DNA of 64,000 nucleotides from NCBI GenBank assembly GCA_004555655.1, contig SFHJ01000001.1:1-64000 (forward strand), read 5' to 3'. Positions 49,076-57,816 of the stretch are shown one piece after another (the first letter of the stretch is position 1; each line of letters begins with the position of its first letter). The stretch is from Clostridiales bacterium. GTDB taxonomy: Bacteria > Bacillota > Clostridia > Oscillospirales > Oscillospiraceae. The notes beneath the pieces were generated by a model. The model was not told the DNA's origin. It did no database searches and worked only from the letters and a program-made list of their open reading frames with translations. The position numbers and the translations under genes were made by a program.

Positions 49076-51472
49076 TTATAAGTTCCAGATTTTTTCGCTG
49101 TACTCACGCACCGCGCGGTCAGACGAGAAGATGCCCGCCTTGGCGATGTTGACCAGCTGCATGTTGGTGAACGCGCGCTTGTCGAGATACGTCCTGCTGG
49201 CGAGCGCCTGCGCATTTGCATAGCTGTCGAAGTCGGCAATGGTCATAAAGCCGTCAGCTGTACCAAAGCGGTTCGTGAGCAGCGACGCGTAGATATCGTC
49301 GAACCGCTGGCCCAGCACACCGGAGGTGAGCATCTGCAGCACACGGTCGAGCTCCGGAGAAAGGAATTCATACGGGTTGTAGCCGCGGCGCCAGAGCGCT
49401 TCGACCTCGTCCGACGTCATGCCGAACAGGAACATATTCTGCTCGCCCACCTGCTCGCAGATCTCGACGTTCGCGCCGTCGAGCGTGCCGAGCGTCACAG
49501 CACCGTTGATCATCAGCTTCATGTTGCCTGTGCCAGAGGCCTCCTTGCCCGCGATGGAGATCTGCTCGGAGATATCCGCCGCAGGGATAATGATCTCGGC
49601 CAGAGAGACCTTGTAGTCCTCGATAAAGACCACGCGCAGCTTTTCGCGCACCTGCGGGTCTGCGTTGATGAGATTCGACACCGCCACGATCAGGCTGATG
49701 ATCTGCTTGGCCAGCACATAACCTGCCGACGCCTTGGCAGCAAAGATATACGTGTGCGGCGTCACATCCAGATTGGGGTTGTCCTTGATGCGGTTGTAAA
49801 GCATCAGCACGTGCAAAATGTTGAGTAGCTGCCGCTTGTACTCATGCAGGCGCTTGACCTGCACGTCGAAAATGGAGTCCGGATCGAGATTGACGCCGTT
49901 GGCCGACGCCACATATTTTGCCAGACGCAGCTTGTTTTCCCGCTTGATTGCGCGCAGCTGCTCAAGCACCTCCGGCTTGTCGTAATACTGCATCAGCTTT
50001 TCCAGCTCGCACGCGTCGCGCATGAAGCCGTCGCCGATGAGCGCCCTGAGATATGCCGTGAGCGCAGGGTTCGCCTGACCCAGCCAGCGCCGGTAGGCAA
50101 TGCCGTTGGTAACGTTCAGGAACCGGTCGGGCCCGAGATTATAGTAATCGCGGAAAATGCCGGTCTCAAGGATCTGCGTGTGCAGCTTGGAAACGCCGTT
50201 GATCTTATGGCAGGCAGCCAGACAGAGGTTTGCCATGCGAACCTCGCCGTTTGACACAACGGCCATATACGCCCATTTGCCGGGATCGTTGGGATACGCG
50301 AGCATCAGCTGCTCCATCAAACGGCGGTTGATCTCCGTCACGATGCCGTATACGCGCGGCAGCTGTTCGCGGAACAGCTCCACCGGCCAGCGCTCAAGCG
50401 CCTCGGCCATGACGGTATGGTTGGTATACGAGAGCGTCTCGCAGGTTATTTTCCACGCGTCGTCCCATGCCATATCGTACTCGTCGAGCAGCAGCCGCAT
50501 GAGCTCCGGCACGCAGAGCGCCGGATGCGTGTCGTTGATGTGGATGGCGACATGCTCATGCAGATTCATGAGCGTGTGGTACTGCTTCAGATGCGACTGC
50601 AGAATGCTCTGCAGCGACGCGCAGACGAGCAAATACTGCTGCTTCAGGCGCAGGCGCTTACCACTGATGTGGTTGTCGGCGGGATAGAGCACCTTGGAGA
50701 TGGTCTCGGCCATGGTGTTCTGCTCAAGCGCGCGGACATAGTCACCGCGCGAGAACGCAGCCATATCAAAGCCCTGCGGCACCTTGGCGCTCCACAGAAC
50801 GAGCTTATTGACGCTCTTCGAGCCATAGCCCGAGATATACAGGTCGTGCGGCACGGCAGTCACGGACTGGTAGCCCACCTGAGCGGCCTTGAATTTTCCG
50901 TTGTCCACCCATTCGTGGACGCTGCCGCCGAAGCGCACCTCGACCGCGTCGTCTTCGCGCGTCTGCAGCCACACGTCGCCCATGCCCAGCCAGTCGTCCG
51001 GGAATTCCATCTGCCAGCCGTCGACGATCTTCTGCCGGAAAATGCCAAATTCATAGCGGATGGAGAAGCCTGTCATGGGAATATCAAGTCCTGTGGCCGC
51101 GTCCATATAGCACGAGGCCAGACGGCCGAGGCCGCCGTTGCCGAGGCCTGCGTCCGGCTCCATTTCGCAGAGCCGGTCGAGGCTGAAACCGAGCGAGTCG
51201 AGCAGCTCGCGCGTTTCATCGAGAATACCGAGATTATAGAGGTTGTTGCGAAGAGAAGTGCCGACAAGAAATTCCATCGACATATAGTAGACCTGCTTAT
51301 GCGACTGTTTGCGCACGTCGTTTGCAAATATGTGCTGCTGCTCCTGCAGCAGCTCGCGCACCGCACAGCATACTGCGCGATAGGCCTGTTTTTCCGCAGC
51401 GTCCTTTAATTGGCAGCCAAACAGGCGCAGACAGGTCTGCTCGATCCGCTGGGTGATTGTCTTTCTATTCAT
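49076..51472 (-). CDS. glgP: Glycogen/maltodextrin phosphorylase
   Basis: 798-residue GT35 enzyme that releases glucose-1-phosphate from alpha-1,4-glucan. Full length; PLP Lys in EASGTGNMKLMINGA, nearby TLDGANVEICEQVG, N-terminal GLGNGGLGRLASCYMDA. It follows glgA by 8 nt. Co-expression of synthesis and breakdown enzymes in one operon is normal in clostridia. Confidence 0.97.
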   Translation of the reverse strand: MNRKTITQRIEQTCLRLFGCQLKDAAEKQAYRAVCCAVRELLQEQQHIFANDVRKQSHKQVYYMSMEFLVGTSLRNNLYNLGILDETRELLDSLGFSLDRLCEMEPDAGLGNGGLGRLASCYMDAATGLDIPMTGFSIRYEFGIFRQKIVDGWQMEFPDDWLGMGDVWLQTREDDAVEVRFGGSVHEWVDNGKFKAAQVGYQSVTAVPHDLYISGYGSKSVNKLVLWSAKVPQGFDMAAFSRGDYVRALEQNTMAETISKVLYPADNHISGKRLRLKQQYLLVCASLQSILQSHLKQYHTLMNLHEHVAIHINDTHPALCVPELMRLLLDEYDMAWDDAWKITCETLSYTNHTVMAEALERWPVELFREQLPRVYGIVTEINRRLMEQLMLAYPNDPGKWAYMAVVSNGEVRMANLCLAACHKINGVSKLHTQILETGIFRDYYNLGPDRFLNVTNGIAYRRWLGQANPALTAYLRALIGDGFMRDACELEKLMQYYDKPEVLEQLRAIKRENKLRLAKYVASANGVNLDPDSIFDVQVKRLHEYKRQLLNILHVLMLYNRIKDNPNLDVTPHTYIFAAKASAGYVLAKQIISLIVAVSNLINADPQVREKLRVVFIEDYKVSLAEIIIPAADISEQISIAGKEASGTGNMKLMINGAVTLGTLDGANVEICEQVGEQNMFLFGMTSDEVEALWRRGYNPYEFLSPELDRVLQMLTSGVLGQRFDDIYASLLTNRFGTADGFMTIADFDSYANAQALASRTYLDKRAFTNMQLVNIAKAGIFSSDRAVREYSEKIWNL

Positions 51473-51480
51473 CCGGGGTG

Positions 51481-52917
51481 TTATCCTTCCAGTGCGTTTT
51501 TATAGAGCGCCATGTAGCGCTGTGCGGGGAGCTTCCAGCTGTAGTCCTGGCGCATGTCGCGTTCGGCCAGCGCCAGCCACTTCTCGTGCGCGTCGTAATA
51601 CAGTCCCAGCGCGCGGTCAATCGCGCCGAGGAAATCATCGGCGTTGTAGCTCTGGAACGTAAAACCGCGGCCGGTGTTCTGCGACTCGTCATAGGGCTCG
51701 ACGGTATCGTTGAGTCCGCCGACGGCGTGCACGACGGGAATCGTGCCGAAGCGCATTGCAATGAGCTGCGAAAGGCCGCAGGGCTCACTCTTCGACGGCA
51801 TCAGGTATGCATCCGCGCCGGCATAGACAAGGTTGGCAAGCTCAGGGTCAAAGCAAAGGTTGACCGACGCCTGATGCGGATAGCGATGCTGCAGCGACGA
51901 CAGGAACCACTCGTACTTTTGCTCGCCCGTGCCGATGATGACCAGCTGCACACGCCGCTGCAGAAGCCGCTCGGCGATGTAGCACAGAAGGTCGATGCCC
52001 TTGTGCCCGGCAAGGCGCGAGACCATGGCCAGCACCGCCACATCGTCGTCAACGAGCAGGCCAAGACGGCTTTGCAGCGCGCGCTTGTTGGCAAGCTTTC
52101 CCTCCGTCATGCCGGCGGCGTTGTAGAACGCGGCGAGCCCGGCCGACTTCTCGGGGTTGAACAGCTCCATATCGATACCGTTGGTAATGCCGCTGAAGGC
52201 AGGGCCGCGGCTCGAGAGCATCCCGGCCAGCCCGTGCGCGTAGTACGGGTACTGCAGCTCCTGGGCATACGTCTCGGAGACGGTATTGACCCGGTCGGCC
52301 ATAACGATAGCCGATTTCATGAGGTTCATGCAGTCGTCGAAACGAAGGATCTCGTCGCAGCTGCCGTCAAGGCCAAGCACGTCGTAATTGAACTGCAGAT
52401 TGGCCTTCCCCTGATACTCGATGTTGTGGATGGTAAAGACGCTCTTTGTCTGGCCGAAATCAGCGGCAAATTCCGTCTTCATCAGAAGCGGCACAAGCGC
52501 AGTCTGCCAGTCGTGGCAGTGCACCACGTCGGGCTGCAGCTGCAGCCCAGCCATGAGCGACAGAGCGGCCTTGCAGAAGAACGCATAGCGCTCGCAGTCG
52601 TCATCATAGCCGTAGACGCTGGGGCGGTTAAAATAGCGCTCATTGTCGATGAAATAGACCTGCAGCTTCTTCCGGCGCGTTTTCAGGCGGAACATGCCCA
52701 CGTATTCCCGCCGCCAGGCCAGCTGTACCTTAAAGCTGCCCAGAAACTCGGTATCCCACCTGCCGCTGTACTTGATCTTGCTGTAGTACGGCAGAATGAC
52801 GCTGACTTCATTTTTCGGCAGCTCTGCCAACGCCTGCGGCAGAGCCTGAATCACGTCGCCGAGGCCGCCTGTTTTGATATACGGCGCGCCTTCAGAGGCG
52901 ATGATGGCAATTTTCAT
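51481..52917 (-). CDS. glgA: Glycogen synthase (ADP-glucose)
   Basis: 478-residue GT5 enzyme that extends alpha-1,4-glucan from ADP-glucose. ADP-glucose motif KTGGLGDVIQALP near the N-terminus, VHCHDWQTALVP, and the C-terminal donor-site block MPSKSEPCGLSQLIAMRFG. Its ATG overlaps the glgD stop by 4 nt. Confidence 0.97.
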   Translation of the reverse strand: MKIAIIASEGAPYIKTGGLGDVIQALPQALAELPKNEVSVILPYYSKIKYSGRWDTEFLGSFKVQLAWRREYVGMFRLKTRRKKLQVYFIDNERYFNRPSVYGYDDDCERYAFFCKAALSLMAGLQLQPDVVHCHDWQTALVPLLMKTEFAADFGQTKSVFTIHNIEYQGKANLQFNYDVLGLDGSCDEILRFDDCMNLMKSAIVMADRVNTVSETYAQELQYPYYAHGLAGMLSSRGPAFSGITNGIDMELFNPEKSAGLAAFYNAAGMTEGKLANKRALQSRLGLLVDDDVAVLAMVSRLAGHKGIDLLCYIAERLLQRRVQLVIIGTGEQKYEWFLSSLQHRYPHQASVNLCFDPELANLVYAGADAYLMPSKSEPCGLSQLIAMRFGTIPVVHAVGGLNDTVEPYDESQNTGRGFTFQSYNADDFLGAIDRALGLYYDAHEKWLALAERDMRQDYSWKLPAQRYMALYKNALEG

Positions 52918-54026
52918 ATGACTGCTCCTTTGCTGATGACCAGGGGATGATCGGGCGAGCCGAGAAGACTTGTGCCAGGCTTAACGATAACGTTCTTGTC
53001 GAGGATTGCGTAGCGGAGCTTCGCGCCGGCGCCGATTTTGCTGCCCTGCATGATGATGCAGTCGCGCACCTCGGCGGATTCGTCGATATCCACCTCGCGG
53101 AAAATGACGGAGTTCTCGGCAAAACCGAAGATATGGCAGCCGTCGGCAATCAGGCAGTTTGGTGCCTGGCCGTTCTGGCCGAAGAGCGTGGGAACCGCGC
53201 TGCGGACCTTGGTGTAGATCGGTACCTCGCTGCGGAACAGGCTGCGGCGCACATCCTCGTTCAGAAGGAGCATATTGTTGTTGTAGTATTCCTCCACGCT
53301 GTCGTTGAACAGCGCAACATTGTGGAACGAATACACGTTGACCTTCAGCTTGCCCTCGTTGAACTGCGGCAGCAAAAAGTCGCGCTCGAAGTGGTACTTG
53401 CCGTGCGGCGTCATCTCGTGGATAATATCAATGAGCTTTTTACGGCCGATGATGAACATGCTCATGCCGACAAGATAGTCCTCAGGCGCACGGTAATCGA
53501 CCGCCATGTCGCAGACCCTGCCGTCGTTATCCAGCTTCAGCGCCAGATGATGCTTCTTCTTGCCGTCGGCGCGGCCGGCCTTGGCCACCACCGTCACATC
53601 GCAGCCGGAGGCCACGTGCTCTTCCAGCACCAGGCTGAAATCAATCGCGCACAGCACTGTGGAGTCGGCCAGCACCACATAGTCAGCCTCACACCGCTGC
53701 AAAACCGGCAGCGCCGTCTGCAGCGCCTCGAGCTTGCCGCGGTACGCGCCGGTGTGGCCCGTAGCATACGGCGGCAGGAAGCGCACGCCGTCGCCAAGCG
53801 ACAAGTCCCATTCCTCGCAGCTCCCGAGGTGGTCCATCAGAGACTGGTAGTTGTATTTCGTAATGATGCCGATATTGCGGATGCTGGAGTTTGTCATATT
53901 CGACAGAATAAAGTCGATCTGACGGTAGCGGCTGCCGAACGGGATGGAGGCGGAAGTACGTTCGTTGGTCAGCTCGCCCATATTGCTGTCATAAATATTC
54001 GAGAAAATGATGCCCATTGTATCCAT
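52914..54026 (-). CDS. glgD: GlgD, regulatory subunit of ADP-glucose pyrophosphorylase
   Basis: 370-residue GlgC paralogue typical of Firmicutes, where GlgC-GlgD hetero-oligomers are more active than GlgC alone. It keeps the nucleotidyltransferase outline (IPFGSRYRQIDFILSNMTNS) and the C-terminal left-handed beta-helix, but the usual GGxGxRL phosphate loop is replaced by a short N-terminus (MGIIFSN), consistent with low catalysis. Start chosen at 54026; 54017 is also possible. Confidence 0.93.
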   Translation of the reverse strand: MDTMGIIFSNIYDSNMGELTNERTSASIPFGSRYRQIDFILSNMTNSSIRNIGIITKYNYQSLMDHLGSCEEWDLSLGDGVRFLPPYATGHTGAYRGKLEALQTALPVLQRCEADYVVLADSTVLCAIDFSLVLEEHVASGCDVTVVAKAGRADGKKKHHLALKLDNDGRVCDMAVDYRAPEDYLVGMSMFIIGRKKLIDIIHEMTPHGKYHFERDFLLPQFNEGKLKVNVYSFHNVALFNDSVEEYYNNNMLLLNEDVRRSLFRSEVPIYTKVRSAVPTLFGQNGQAPNCLIADGCHIFGFAENSVIFREVDIDESAEVRDCIIMQGSKIGAGAKLRYAILDKNVIVKPGTSLLGSPDHPLVISKGAVI

Positions 54027-54055
54027 TGCAGTCACACATCCTTTCTGCGCTGCGG

Positions 54056-55240
54056 TCAAACGACCGCGCCGGCTTCGATCACTTCACCCTCGGCAATGGT
54101 CTTGTCCTTGCCGACGACGGCGATCTTGCGCTCTTGACCCTCGTGATAATCTCCGATACGCGCGCCCGCCTTGATATGGCAGCCCTCGGCAATGATCGCG
54201 CTGCGAATGACGGCGCCGTTTTCGATCACAACATCGGGCATGATGACGCTGTCGGTCACCTCAGCGCCCTTGCCGATCACGCAGCCGGTCGAGACAACCG
54301 AGTGGTCGACCGTGCCGTAGACCTCGCAGCCTTCGGAGATAAAGCTCTCATGCAGCTCGGCGCTCTTGGCGATGAACGTGGCGGGCTTGGCCGTGTTTCT
54401 GGCATAGATCTTGTTGCCGGACTTGCCGTAGATATCGAACTGCGGATGCTTGCCCAACAGATCCATATTGGCCTCCCAGAGGCTGGAGATCGTGCCGACG
54501 TCTTTCCAGTAACCCTCGAACTGATACGCGTACAGCTTGTGTCCGGCGTTCAGAATTGCAGGGATGACGTTCTTGCCGAAGTCGTTTTCGCTCTTGGGAT
54601 CAGCCTCGTCATCCTCCAGGAACTTTTTCAGCACGCTCCACTTGAACACATAGATGCCCATGGACGCGTTGGTGCTCTTCGGGTGCTTGGGTTTCTCTTC
54701 AAATTCATAGATCGAACCGTCGGCGCGCGTGTTCATAATGCCAAAGCGCGACGCCTCTTTGAGCGGCACCTCACGCACTGCAATGGTGCAGTCGGAGTCG
54801 TTCTGCTCGTGGAAACGGATCATCTTGGCATAGTCCATCTTATAGATGTGGTCGCCCGAGAGGATCAGCACATTGTCCGGACGGTAGCGGTCAATAAAGG
54901 GTATGTTCTGATAGATGGCATTGGCCGTGCCCTTGTACCATTCGGAGTTTTTGCTCTTGGCATAGGGCGGCAGCACCTGCACGCCGCCGTGCGAGCTGTT
55001 CAGACCCCACGGCTGGCCGTTGCCGATGTACTCATTGAGCTCCAGCGGCTGATATTGGGTCAGAATACCCACAGTGTCGATCTTTGAGTTGACGCAGTTG
55101 GACAGTGGGAAGTCAATGATACGGTACTTACCGCCGAAAGGCACGGCAGGTTTGGCAGTGTTCTCCGTCAGGACCATGAGGCGGCTGCCCTGTCCGCCTG
55201 CGAGCAGCATTGCAACACAACGCTTCTTTTGGAATTGCAT
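54056..55240 (-). CDS. glgC: Glucose-1-phosphate adenylyltransferase
   Basis: 394-residue enzyme that makes ADP-glucose, the committed step of glycogen synthesis. N-terminal nucleotide loop LAGGQGSRLMVLT, FGGKYRIIDFPLSNC, ILSGDHIYKMDY, and the Glc-1-P-binding EFEEKPKHPKS. The C-terminal hexapeptide beta-helix (about 290-385) carries the allosteric region. It is 24 nt after glgB with AAGGAGG. Confidence 0.97.
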   Translation of the reverse strand: MQFQKKRCVAMLLAGGQGSRLMVLTENTAKPAVPFGGKYRIIDFPLSNCVNSKIDTVGILTQYQPLELNEYIGNGQPWGLNSSHGGVQVLPPYAKSKNSEWYKGTANAIYQNIPFIDRYRPDNVLILSGDHIYKMDYAKMIRFHEQNDSDCTIAVREVPLKEASRFGIMNTRADGSIYEFEEKPKHPKSTNASMGIYVFKWSVLKKFLEDDEADPKSENDFGKNVIPAILNAGHKLYAYQFEGYWKDVGTISSLWEANMDLLGKHPQFDIYGKSGNKIYARNTAKPATFIAKSAELHESFISEGCEVYGTVDHSVVSTGCVIGKGAEVTDSVIMPDVVIENGAVIRSAIIAEGCHIKAGARIGDYHEGQERKIAVVGKDKTIAEGEVIEAGAVV

Positions 55241-55264
55241 ACCAGTTCCTCCTTTGTTATTCTC

Positions 55265-57151
55265 TCACTCTTCCGGTTCTGTACGCCGATGTTCATAATA
55301 AGTCACGCTCATAGGCGGGACTCTGAATGCGCCATGGTATTTAAAACCGTTCCGCTCACCCTTTTCGGCGCGGACGGTAACGGGCTCATAGCCGTAGCCG
55401 CCAAACTCCTTGCTGTCGGAATTGAGCACGGGCACGTAGCAGCCGCTTCTTGCAAGGCCGAGCTGATAGCCGTCCCGCAGCACAGGGCAGAAGTTGCAGA
55501 CAACAACAAGCTCTTTTCCCCTGCGGTCGATGCGGCGGAAAGCAATCACGCTGGTATTGGAATCATCGCAGCTCAGCCACTGGAAACCGTTCCAGTCGCA
55601 GTCGTTCTCCCACAGCTGCCTGTGCCCGAGATAAAAGTGATTGAGCGTCCTGACAAACTGCTGCATCTGCCGGTGCAGGTCGTAATCCAGCAGCAGCCAG
55701 TCGAGCCCCTGCTGATAGTTCCACTCGATAAACTGCGCAAATTCGTTGCCCATGAAGTTGAGCTTCTTGCCAGGGTGCGCCATCTGATAGGCGAAGAACG
55801 CACGCAGGTTGCAGAACTTGTCCTCATAGCTGCCGGGCATACGCCCGATGAGCGAGAGCTTTCCATGCACAACCTCGTCATGGCTGAGCGGCAGGATGAA
55901 GTTCTCCGAGAACGCATACGTCATGGAGAACGTGAGCGTATTGTGGCTGCCGCCGCGGTAGATGGGGTCGAGCTTCATATACCTGAGCATGTCGTTCATC
56001 CAGCCCATGTTCCATTTGAACAGGAATCCAAGGCCGCCGTCGTAGGCGGGCTTGGTGATGAGCGGGAAAGTGGTCGACTCCTCGGCGATCATCATGACAG
56101 ACGGATTGGCGCGGAACGCCGCTTCGTTAAGCCGTTTGAGGAACGCGATCGCCTCAAGGTTTTCCCGGCCGCCGAAACGATTCGGTCTGTAGTTCTGCCG
56201 GTTGTAGTCCAGATACAGCATCGAGGCCACCGCGTCGACGCGGATGCCGTCAACGTGGAACTGCTCAAGCCAGTATACGGCGTTGGAAACAAGGAACGAT
56301 TTGACCTCGGGCTTGCCGTAGTCGTAGATGCGCGTGGTCCAGTCGGGGTGCTCGTTCATCATGGGGTCGGACAGCTCGTAGCAGCACGTGCCGTCAAACT
56401 CGTAAAGTCCGTATGCATCCTTGGGGAAATGCGCCGGTACCCAGTCGATGATTACGCCGATATTCTCCGCATGACAGCGGTCGACAAACGTGCGGAAATC
56501 CTCCGGCGTACCGTAGCGGTGCGTGGGCGCGTAATAGCAGGTGATCTGATAGCCCCACGACGGCTCGTATGGGTACTCCATGATGGGCATGAGCTCGATG
56601 TGCGTGTAGCCCATATCCTTGACATACGGCACGAGCGTACCGGCAAGCTCCGAGAACGAATAGTAGCTGCCGTCATCATGCCGCTTCCACGAGCCGGCGT
56701 GCACCTCATAGATGTTGACCGGCCGGTTCAGCACGCCGAGCCGCTTTTTCCGCGCGCGGTACATTCCGTCGTGCCAGACAAACGTATCTTCCGGCTCGAT
56801 AATGCTGGACGTGCCGGGCAGCTTTTCACAGCGCCGGCCGTAGGGGTCGGTCTTGTAGAGCGTGCGGCCGTCCTGCGTGCGCACGCAGAACTTATACGCC
56901 GAACCGGGTCGCGCATGTACAGACACCGCCTCCCACACGCCGCCGGAAATCTTCTGCATGGGAAGATCCTGCTCATTCCAGAAGTTGAAGTCGCCAACGA
57001 CGCTTACACCGGACGCGCGCGGCGCCCAGACACGGAACACATATTTGACTTCTCCATTCTCCTCAAGCCTGTGACAACCCAAAAAACGATAGGCATGCTC
57101 ACTGCATTCGCCGTGAAACTGCCACAAAAAATCCTGTAACGCCTGTTCCAT
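55265..57151 (-). CDS. glgB: 1,4-alpha-glucan branching enzyme
   Basis: 628-residue GH13 enzyme that makes alpha-1,6 branches in glycogen. N-terminal CBM48 (about 35-130), GH13 regions IDWVPAHFPKD, GIRVDAVASML (nucleophile Asp), MIAEESTTFP (Glu) and LPLSHDEVVHGK. Length is normal for the short GlgB form. It is the first gene of the operon glgB-glgC-glgD-glgA-glgP-GH13 and is preceded by a 300-nt structured leader. Confidence 0.97.
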   Translation of the reverse strand: MEQALQDFLWQFHGECSEHAYRFLGCHRLEENGEVKYVFRVWAPRASGVSVVGDFNFWNEQDLPMQKISGGVWEAVSVHARPGSAYKFCVRTQDGRTLYKTDPYGRRCEKLPGTSSIIEPEDTFVWHDGMYRARKKRLGVLNRPVNIYEVHAGSWKRHDDGSYYSFSELAGTLVPYVKDMGYTHIELMPIMEYPYEPSWGYQITCYYAPTHRYGTPEDFRTFVDRCHAENIGVIIDWVPAHFPKDAYGLYEFDGTCCYELSDPMMNEHPDWTTRIYDYGKPEVKSFLVSNAVYWLEQFHVDGIRVDAVASMLYLDYNRQNYRPNRFGGRENLEAIAFLKRLNEAAFRANPSVMMIAEESTTFPLITKPAYDGGLGFLFKWNMGWMNDMLRYMKLDPIYRGGSHNTLTFSMTYAFSENFILPLSHDEVVHGKLSLIGRMPGSYEDKFCNLRAFFAYQMAHPGKKLNFMGNEFAQFIEWNYQQGLDWLLLDYDLHRQMQQFVRTLNHFYLGHRQLWENDCDWNGFQWLSCDDSNTSVIAFRRIDRRGKELVVVCNFCPVLRDGYQLGLARSGCYVPVLNSDSKEFGGYGYEPVTVRAEKGERNGFKYHGAFRVPPMSVTYYEHRRTEPEE

Positions 57152-57179
57152 TGACTCGCCTTCCTTTCAAATGATGGTC

Positions 57180-57224
57180 GCCGCAGACGCCGGGTTCTGC
57201 GGCAAAGCGGGTAAATTCACCCGC
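57180..57224 (-). promoter_or_regulatory. Two hairpins in the glg leader just before glgB
   Basis: GCCGCAGA/TCTGCGGC (57180-57203) and GCGGGT/ACCCGC (57207-57224) are perfect adjacent stems ending about 20 nt before the glgB ribosome site. They may be part of a leader RNA structure. Confidence 0.5.
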
Positions 57225-57301
57225 ATCCGCGCCATTGCGCGCCCAAGAGCGATGGTAGCACAGATACGGCAAAAGAACGCTCGAAAAAAGGATAACAGAA
57301 A

Positions 57302-57329
57302 AGCCAATCCCAGCACGCAGAGATTGGCT
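57302..57329 (-). terminator. Leader terminator (attenuator candidate) of the glg operon
   Basis: On the minus strand AGCCAATC pairs with GATTGGCT around an 11-12-base loop and is followed by TTTTCTG, with TCCTTTTTT further on. It lies between the glg promoter and glgB. Confidence 0.55.
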
Positions 57330-57338
57330 GTAGCTCCA

Positions 57339-57428
57339 CTATCCGAAATCCGTGTTGCCGCGGACAGCAATCAGGCGCAGATGTCCGTACACGGCAACCG
57401 CAGTATGAGCCTTTGCCGCTGCACGCAT
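57339..57428 (-). CDS. Possible 29-residue leader ORF of the glg operon
   Basis: ATG at 57428 follows GCGAGGGG at 6 nt and the frame stops 9 nt before the leader terminator. The peptide begins MRAAAKAHTAVAVYG and is not recognised. Position between promoter and terminator suggests a leader peptide; translation is not shown. Confidence 0.35.
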   Translation of the reverse strand: MRAAAKAHTAVAVYGHLRLIAVRGNTDFG

Positions 57429-57464
57429 GATAACCCCTCGCCTTCTTCTGTCCTGACTGTTTTC

Positions 57465-57493
57465 AGTATATCATAAAAATCTGCCGCGCGCAA
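57465..57493 (-). promoter_or_regulatory. glg operon promoter
   Basis: On the minus strand TTGCGC (57488-57493), 17 bp, TATACT (57465-57470). It lies about 310 nt upstream of glgB. Confidence 0.65.
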
Positions 57494-57559
57494 GGCGGAT
57501 ATTTGACGAACATGACAAAAACGAACAGAAAACCCAAAATTCTCCTGTTCCGCGTTCTA

Positions 57560-57723
57560 GGGCACCACCGCACAATTCGGCAAGAGAATTCGGCGAGATA
57601 TTCTGGCACAAGACAACGTTTGAAAAACGCAGAAATACTGGATGTATTTCAAGTTTTTCAAACGGCAATATTGGGACAAAAGATCCGTCGAAGACCGCAG
57701 ACGCAATTGCGCGGTGTTGCCCC
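57560..57723. mobile_element. MITE-like palindromic element
   Basis: A 164-bp near-palindrome centred at 57641. The outer arms GGGCACCACCGCACAATT and AATTGCGCGGTGTTGCCCC are imperfect inverted repeats; the middle has the perfect stems GTTTGAAAAAC/GTTTTTCAAAC and GAAATAC/GTATTTC around TGGAT. It encodes no protein. No clear target duplication is seen. It lies between the gap terminator and the glg promoter. Confidence 0.7.
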
Positions 57724-57772
57724 AGTCAATTCTTTTTCCGGAATCTGTCCCAGAAAAACACTTCTTTCCAAA

Positions 57773-57807
57773 CAAAAAAACGCCCCACCGCGTATGCGGC
57801 AGGGCGT
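57773..57807 (-). terminator. gap terminator
   Basis: Stem ACGCCCTGCCGC/GCGGTGGGGCGT (minus strand) followed by seven Ts. Confidence 0.88.
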
Positions 57808-57816
57808 CTGGTTTTA

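Noticed and set aside
55229..57139. A 636-codon open frame on the plus strand opposite glgB
   Set aside because: Mirror frame of glgB codon bias; no domain is visible and it runs over the glgB promoter-side sequence.
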